From TMP-86 sp039807285 (GTDB lineage Bacteria; Pseudomonadota; Gammaproteobacteria; Steroidobacterales; Steroidobacteraceae), in assembly GCA_044226785.1 (NCBI GenBank), contig JBGAGK010000021.1:1-64000 (forward strand): DNA of 64,000 nt, written 5' to 3'. This document shows positions 60,101 through 64,000 of the stretch, one piece after another. Each line of letters begins with the position of its first letter. Position 1 is the stretch's first letter. Made by a program: the position numbers and the translations under genes. The notes under the pieces were generated by a model. That model was not told where the DNA came from and did no database searches. It was given only the letters and a program-made list of their open reading frames with translations.

Positions 60101-60378
60101 ACACCTGCCGCACCCAGCTGCGCCCCGTACTCATGACCTGCATCGTGGCCTGCGAGGGCCTGCTGCCGGCAGCGCTCTCCCATGGCATCGGTTCCCAGGT
60201 GCAGCGGCCGCTGGCGCTTGTGGTCGTGGGCGGCATGCTGCTGGCGCCGGCGCTGATCCTGCTGGTCCTGCCGGCGCTGATCCTGCGCTTTTCCTCGCGG
60301 CAGCCGGACCGGTCGATTCCTGACGTGCTGCCACCGGCCCCTGAGCCCCCGGCACCGCCCGCCGGGGAAAACGCATGA
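57178..60378 (+). CDS. RND efflux pump inner-membrane subunit (CusA/CzcA group)
   Basis: A 1066-residue RND permease with twelve helices. The N-terminus ALNIEAYPDPVPPLVDVITQ and the porter repeats match the heavy-metal efflux (HME) group. In helix 4 the motif reads IDFGLVVDATVIMVENIF, whereas CzcA/CusA normally have DFG-x3-DGAV-x3-EN; the Gly-Ala pair is Ala-Thr here. Both acidic proton-relay residues (D of DFG and the second D) are kept. The pump may expel metals or amphipathic compounds. Start is a GTG at 57178. It ends in an ATGA overlap with the outer-membrane gene. Confidence 0.85.
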   Translation: MNAIVSFALRQRVLIAALLALALGAGAAGFAALNIEAYPDPVPPLVDVITQSSGLSAEEIERYITIPIEVQMAGIPHVTAIRTISLFGLSDVKIQFTYEFTYQQAEQWVINRLSQLPALLNNAQPQISPTSAVGEIYRYALTAPPGFSLADLKTLQDWVLERRLKAVPGVIDVTGWGGLTRTYDVAIDQTKLTGYGLSLSRVLQALGNSNVNVGGQTISIGSQSAVVRGVGLIHSLDDLRHTLVANVHGTPITIADVADVRPGHQPRLGIAGRDGIDDEVQGIVLMRRGAQSSPTIKAIRAEIGRINDSGVLPPGVRIQGYYDRSDLISVTTHTVLENMLAGIALIFLLQWLFLGNLRSALVVSATIPFALSFAIVLMVMRGESANLLSVGAIDFGLVVDATVIMVENIFRHLSEAGTHADAEPSRLHELRTPIGFGRRYGIIANAAAEVSQPIFFAASIIIAGFVPLFTLSGIEGHIFGPMARTYGYAILGGLIATFTVAPALSALLLPERISEGQTWVVARLRRWSEPAVDFALEHRRLMLGGALVMLVLAVLAARGLGLEFLPKLEEGNLWVRATFPSSISLQEANGYVNHMRAVMRAYPEVQTVVSQHGRPDDGTDATGFFNAEFFVPLKPFDTWPAGIDKEELTRRMTHRLSEEFPGVEFNFSQYIEDNVEEAASGVKGENSVKVYGPNLEQLEKTARQIEAVLSRVRGVTDLAVFRSLGQPTVRIDIDRERAARFGLSTGEINAVIQAAIGGQAAGDLYQENSDRHFPMIVRLAARFRADPASIERIPVAATSPDGGTMQIPLGDVAQVRVVSGAAFIYREGQERYVPIKFSVRGRDLGGAVLEAQERIAREVPLPAGYHLEWVGEFGNLQEALGRLGIAVPMALLLIGLLLYLNFGNLRDVLLAASVIPMSLLGGIFALFLTGTAFSISAAIGFIALFGIAAMDGILVLSFYNLSLRSGMERAHAMAYTCRTQLRPVLMTCIVACEGLLPAALSHGIGSQVQRPLALVVVGGMLLAPALILLVLPALILRFSSRQPDRSIPDVLPPAPEPPAPPAGENA

Positions 60379-61871
60379 GTGCTCGCAGCCTTCGCGGCTC
60401 CCGCAACATCGTCGGGCCAGTGGGCGCATGTTCTGGCGCAGTCATGGCCGTGCTGTGTCTGGCAGCCTGTGTCGGGCCGGATTTCCACCGCCCGGCTGAA
60501 CCGCCGGTGCAGCGATATCTGCCTCCGGCGGAGCAGGCCCCGAGCCTGCCACCCGACTCCGGTCAACGGCTGATGCCGGGGACCGAGGGGCCACGCGAAT
60601 GGTGGCGTGAGTTTCACTCACCGGAACTCGACCAGATGGTCGAGGCCGCACAGCGCGCCAACCCGAGCCTCGCGGCCGCGCAGGCGGCCTTGCGCCAGGC
60701 GAGCGAAGACGCCCGGGCGCAGCGAGCCGTTTTCTGGCCCACCATCGGCATCGGCGCAACGGCATCCCGGAATCGGGATGCCCTTCAGGTCGTGCAGGGA
60801 GCACTGCAATCCGGCGCGCCCGTATACACCCTGTACAACACCCAGGCGACGGTCTCGTTCCTGCCCGATCTGTTCGGCGCCAACCGCCGCCTGGTCGAGT
60901 CCGCCACTGCTTCGGCGGAGCTGGCTGCCTGGCAGCGCGATGCCACCTGGCTTTCACTGACGGGCAATGTGGTCACGGCTGCCCTGCAGATCGCGGGGAT
61001 CGCAGCCCGGATCGATGCGACCCAGCAGCTTCTGCATGTCCAGCAGCAGGAGCTGGACATGCAGCGCCGCAGTGAATCCCTCGGCGCAGTCGACGGTACG
61101 ACGGTGCTGGCGCAGGCCTCTGCCCTGGCGTCAACGGCCGCCTTGCTGCCGCCATTGAGACTGCAACTGGAGCAGACCCGGCATTGGCTGTCGGTGCTCA
61201 CCGGTCGCTACCCGCAGGATCCCTGGCCTGAAGACGCGCTGGTGCTCGACAGGCTTGCCCTGCCAGCGACCATACCCATCGGCGTGCCTGCAGCGCTGAT
61301 CGAGCGGCGGCCCGACATCCGTGCCGCCGAAGCAGCCCTGCATGTCGCCACGGCACAGGTGGGCATCGCCACGGCGGCGCTCCTTCCGCAGGTCGAGCTC
61401 ACCGGCGACATCGGCAGTACCGCGACCTCGGTGGGCGGCCTGTTCCTCTCCGGCACCGGGTTCTGGTCCGGCGCCGCGTCCCTGTCGCAGGTCCTGTTCG
61501 ATGCCGGTGCTGCGAGGCACCGCCGCCGCGCCGCGCTGGCGGCACTGGATCAGGCCGGTGCGCAGTATCGCCTGGCCGTGCTCAGCGCCTATCAGAACGT
61601 AGCCGACAGCCTGCGGGCATTGAGCGCCGCGGCCGATTCACAGGTGCAGGGCGAGGCGGCCGTGCAGGCGGCACGCCGGAGCCTTGCGATCGTGCAGCGA
61701 CAATCGGATCTGGGCGCGGAATCCGGGTTTGCGCTGATCGAGGCGCAGAAAGCCTGGTATCAGGCGCAAGCCGGCCTGGCTGCTGCGCGCGCGCAGCGCC
61801 TCACGGCCACGGCAGCGTTGTACCAGTCGCTCGGGGGTGGGAGCCCGGTCCGCCCGGGATCAGCGCACTGA
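60375..61871 (+). CDS. Outer membrane efflux lipoprotein (NodT/OprM family)
   Basis: A 498-residue TolC-like channel. A lipoprotein signal ends in AVLCLAACVGPDF, with Cys32 as lipid site. The two repeats of the OEP fold are visible (ANPSLAAAQAALRQASEDAR; ERRPDIRAAEAALHVATAQV), with PALIERRPDI-type NodT signature. It forms the outer-membrane exit of the tripartite pump with the two preceding genes. Start overlaps the pump gene by four bases. No further gene in the operon; 54 bases separate it from the convergent rhodanese. Confidence 0.88.
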   Translation: MSARSLRGSRNIVGPVGACSGAVMAVLCLAACVGPDFHRPAEPPVQRYLPPAEQAPSLPPDSGQRLMPGTEGPREWWREFHSPELDQMVEAAQRANPSLAAAQAALRQASEDARAQRAVFWPTIGIGATASRNRDALQVVQGALQSGAPVYTLYNTQATVSFLPDLFGANRRLVESATASAELAAWQRDATWLSLTGNVVTAALQIAGIAARIDATQQLLHVQQQELDMQRRSESLGAVDGTTVLAQASALASTAALLPPLRLQLEQTRHWLSVLTGRYPQDPWPEDALVLDRLALPATIPIGVPAALIERRPDIRAAEAALHVATAQVGIATAALLPQVELTGDIGSTATSVGGLFLSGTGFWSGAASLSQVLFDAGAARHRRRAALAALDQAGAQYRLAVLSAYQNVADSLRALSAAADSQVQGEAAVQAARRSLAIVQRQSDLGAESGFALIEAQKAWYQAQAGLAAARAQRLTATAALYQSLGGGSPVRPGSAH

Positions 61872-61925
61872 CTCCGGATCACTGCAGGCACGGACCTGTC
61901 CATCGCGTGCAAGCCCGCGCGATGC

Positions 61926-62330
61926 TCAGGCCATGCCGCGTTCGAGACCGGGGATCCGTTCCACCGCGCCGCCGGCTTCGACCCAGGTCTTGAAGGCTCC
62001 GAGATTGAACACCTTCTCGTAGCCCATGTCCCTGAGCGTCTTGCCACTCAATGCCGAGCGGCCGCCAGAGGCGCAGTACACGATGACCGTGCGATCCTTC
62101 CGGAATTGCGCATCATGATAGGGACAGGCCGGATCGGCGCGGAATTCCAGCATGCCGCGTGACACGTTGAGCGCTCCGGCCACCTTGCCTTCCCTCACCA
62201 GTTCGGGCGCATCGCGCACATCCACCACCAGCACATCGCCGGCGGCCAGCATCTGTTGCGCCTGCTGGGGCGTGATGCGGGGAACCGCTGCGTCGGCCGC
62301 TTCCATCAACTGCTTGACACTGGCAGACAT
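61926..62330 (-). CDS. Rhodanese-domain sulfurtransferase
   Basis: A 134-residue single-domain rhodanese. After an N-terminal helix the core VLVVDVRDAPELVREGKVAG is followed by the active-site loop VYCASGGRSALSGKTL with Cys86 as persulfide carrier. A C-A-S-G-G-R loop is typical of thiosulfate sulfurtransferases of the single-domain GlpE-like group. No signal peptide is present, so it is cytoplasmic. It follows the gabT-like gene by 14 bases on the same strand. Confidence 0.87.
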   Translation of the reverse strand: MSASVKQLMEAADAAVPRITPQQAQQMLAAGDVLVVDVRDAPELVREGKVAGALNVSRGMLEFRADPACPYHDAQFRKDRTVIVYCASGGRSALSGKTLRDMGYEKVFNLGAFKTWVEAGGAVERIPGLERGMA

Positions 62331-62344
62331 GCCGCCTCCCTCAT

Positions 62345-63628
62345 TCAGTCAGCGCGCTTGAGCGCCGATTCCAGTATATCAAGGCCTTCCTTCAGCACGG
62401 TCTCCGGCACCGTCAGCGGCACCAGCACCCGCACCGAGTTCGCGTAAACCCCGCAGGTGAGCAGGATGAGCCCCCGTTCGAAGCCGCGCGCCGCGACCCG
62501 CCTGGCAGCATCGGCATCCGGATCATGGGTACCGGGCTGTTTGACCACATCGAAAGCCAGCATGCTGCCGCGGCCGCGGATGGCGCTGATGGGCACCAGA
62601 TCCGTGCGCTGCGCGAAGCCCTGGAGCCGCGAGCGGATGGTGGCGCCGATGGCAGCGGAACGATCCAGGAGCTTTTCCTTCTCGAACACATCCAGGACGG
62701 CAAGCGCCGCCGCACAGGCCAGTGGATTGCCCGCGTAGGTACCACCCAGCCCGCCCGGCCCGATCCTGTCCATGATCTCGGCACGCCCGATGACGCCGGC
62801 CAGTGGCATGCCACCCGCCAGGGACTTGGCCACGGTCATGAGGTCTGCCCGCACGCCCGAATGTTCGAGCGCAAACATCCGTCCCGTGCGGCCGAAGCCG
62901 CACTGGATCTCGTCGGCGATCAGCAGGATGCCGTGGGAATCGCAGATGCGCCGCAGGGCCACCAGCAACTCGTCCGGCGCGACATGAAAGCCGCCCTCCC
63001 CCTGCACCGGTTCGATGATGATGGCCGCAACGCTTGTCGGTGCCACATCGGCCTTGAACAGCATCTCCAGCGCCCGCAGGCTGTCCTTGACCGTGACACC
63101 GTATTGTTCGACCGGGAAGGGCACATGGAACACCTCGGCCGGCATGGGACCAAAGGCCTGCTTGTAGGGCGCCACTTTGCCGGTGAGCGCCATGGTCATG
63201 AAGGTGCGCCCGTGGAAGGCACCGCTGAAGGCGATGACTGCCGAACGTCCGGTGGCGCCGCGTGCGATCTTCACCGCGTTCTCGACGGCCTCGGCACCGG
63301 TGGTGACCAGCAGGGTCTTGGCGGGGCCGGCGATCGGCGCCAGCCCGTTCAGGCGTTCGGCCAGGGCCACATACGGCTCGTACAACATGACCTGGAAGCA
63401 GGTGTGCATGCACTTGTCGAGTTGTTCGCGCACCGCCTGAAGCACCTGTGGATGTCGATGCCCCGAATTCAGGACGCCGATGCCGCCGGCGAAGTCGATG
63501 TAGCGCCGGCCCTCCACGTCCCAGACTTCCGAGTTCTCGGCATGATCGGCGAAAACGGCGCTGGCATTGGATACGCCGAGCGGCACGGCCGCGCGGCGTC
63601 GTTCGAACAGTTCGGCGTTGGTGGTCAT
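62345..63628 (-). CDS. gabT: 4-aminobutyrate aminotransferase family enzyme
   Basis: A 427-residue class III PLP aminotransferase. N-terminal GVSNASAVFADHAENSEVWD and VEGRRYIDFAGGIGVLNSGH are typical of GabT; TTGAEAVENAVKIAR contacts the cofactor phosphate; IADEIQCGFGRTGRMFA and the lysine in MTVAKSLAGGMPLAGVIGR hold PLP. It moves the amino group of GABA (or 5-aminovalerate) to 2-oxoglutarate to give succinate semialdehyde. Start ATG 63628. No gabD is in the window. Confidence 0.87.
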   Translation of the reverse strand: MTTNAELFERRRAAVPLGVSNASAVFADHAENSEVWDVEGRRYIDFAGGIGVLNSGHRHPQVLQAVREQLDKCMHTCFQVMLYEPYVALAERLNGLAPIAGPAKTLLVTTGAEAVENAVKIARGATGRSAVIAFSGAFHGRTFMTMALTGKVAPYKQAFGPMPAEVFHVPFPVEQYGVTVKDSLRALEMLFKADVAPTSVAAIIIEPVQGEGGFHVAPDELLVALRRICDSHGILLIADEIQCGFGRTGRMFALEHSGVRADLMTVAKSLAGGMPLAGVIGRAEIMDRIGPGGLGGTYAGNPLACAAALAVLDVFEKEKLLDRSAAIGATIRSRLQGFAQRTDLVPISAIRGRGSMLAFDVVKQPGTHDPDADAARRVAARGFERGLILLTCGVYANSVRVLVPLTVPETVLKEGLDILESALKRAD

Positions 63629-63711
63629 GGCAATCACCGCAGGAAGTAAAGGAATCAGCAGGAATTTAACACAGGACGGGTTGCAACCGGGGCGCCGCCG
63701 GGAAACTCCGC

Positions 63712-64000
63712 TCAGGCCTTGAGCTTGTAACCGGTGCGAAAGATCCAGGCGATCACCGCCAGACACGCCAGCATGAACAGCAGGGTCGCACCCAGGCTCA
63801 CCGCCACACTCACGTCAGCGATGCCGTAGAAGCTCCAGCGAAAGCCGCTCACCAGATACACCACCGGATTGAACAGCGTGACCTTCTGCCAGAAGGGCGG
63901 CAGCATCGCGATCGAGTAGAAGCTTCCGCCCAGGAAAGTCAGCGGCGTGATGACCATGATGGGCACGATCTGCAGCTTCTCCCAGCCCGTGGCCCAGACA
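63712..64000 (-). CDS. ABC-2 type transporter permease, YadH-like (3' part; N-terminus outside window)
   Basis: The frame is open to the window edge and ends at 63712. The visible C-terminal 95 residues read WEKLQIVPIMVITPLTFLGG and SFYSIAMLPPFWQKVTLFNP, then PVVYLVSGFRWSFYGIADV and a last membrane helix before KLKA. This is the C-terminal signature of ABC-2 permeases of the YadH/NodJ type, which work with a separate ATPase gene to export an unknown substrate. Confidence 0.87.
   Translation of the reverse strand, partial: VWATGWEKLQIVPIMVITPLTFLGGSFYSIAMLPPFWQKVTLFNPVVYLVSGFRWSFYGIADVSVAVSLGATLLFMLACLAVIAWIFRTGYKLKA

Noticed and set aside
1..64000. CRISPR arrays, tRNA or rRNA genes, integrases and insertion sequences
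   Set aside because: Looked for on both strands; no repeat-spacer pattern, cloverleaf-like sequence, rRNA segment or transposase motif was noticed. A tRNA or covariance-model scan would be decisive.

Overview
This 64 kb window is high-GC, gene-dense chromosomal DNA from a Gram-negative proteobacterium, most likely a gammaproteobacterium of the Xanthomonadales/Nevskiales/Steroidobacterales type. The support is gene content: FimV, the FimT-PilVWXY1E minor pilin operon, an osmoregulated periplasmic glucan operon, an L,D-transpeptidase next to a MepK-like enzyme, cbb3 oxidase maturation genes and an Enterobacteriaceae-like homoprotocatechuate pathway. I saw no tRNA, rRNA, CRISPR array, prophage or complete insertion sequence. 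Apart from one decayed stretch (about 32.0-32.8 kb), coding is nearly continuous, with many 1-4 base start/stop overlaps.

Layout. 0-4.2 kb: a partial secreted RHS/YD-repeat protein preceded by a miniature one-repeat YD protein, then an alpha/beta hydrolase, a cupin and a TSUP-family exporter. 4.4-6.3 kb: FimV. 6.3-15.2 kb: a complete homoprotocatechuate meta-cleavage operon (hpaG1-G2-E-ligA-like-D-F-H-I) that runs into a penicillin-acylase-family amidase, with a divergent HpaR regulator. 15.3-20.0 kb: an archaic (Csu-like) chaperone-usher pilus with two spore-coat-U subunits. 20.2-24.5 kb: a D-amino-acid-oxidase-like flavoprotein with an ornithine-cyclodeaminase-family reductase, then LdtD/MepK-like murein enzymes. 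24.5-31.9 kb: zinc alcohol dehydrogenase, HemN, the cbb3 maturation set CcoI-CcoS-DsbD-like, and a FixLJ-like two-component pair whose kinase has no sensor domain.

32.0-32.8 kb holds a decayed HigB/HigA-type toxin-antitoxin pair and probably a second toxin scrap. 32.8-35.6 kb: hybrid histidine kinase, di-heme cytochrome c, MarR regulator. 35.6-38.9 kb: SPOR protein, BirA, PlsY and a CtlX-type amidinohydrolase. 38.9-44.3 kb: opgG-opgH-opgD. 44.3-50.5 kb: minor pilins and PilY1, whose N-terminal region looks lectin-like. 50.7-61.9 kb: a two-component system beside a divergent, overlapping six-gene operon of GT2, ChbG/YdjC deacetylase, GT39 transferase and an RND tripartite pump. The three sugar genes resemble the FlmF2-NaxD-FlmK lipid A hexosamine pathway. 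The end carries a rhodanese, a GabT-type aminotransferase and a partial ABC-2 permease.

The observations I rate highest are the sugar-transfer/RND operon beside a two-component system, the acylase joined to a homoprotocatechuate operon that also carries a LigA-like subunit, the lectin-like PilY1, the miniature YD protein and the readable decay of the toxin-antitoxin locus. All functional names rest on my reading of the sequence; no database search was run.
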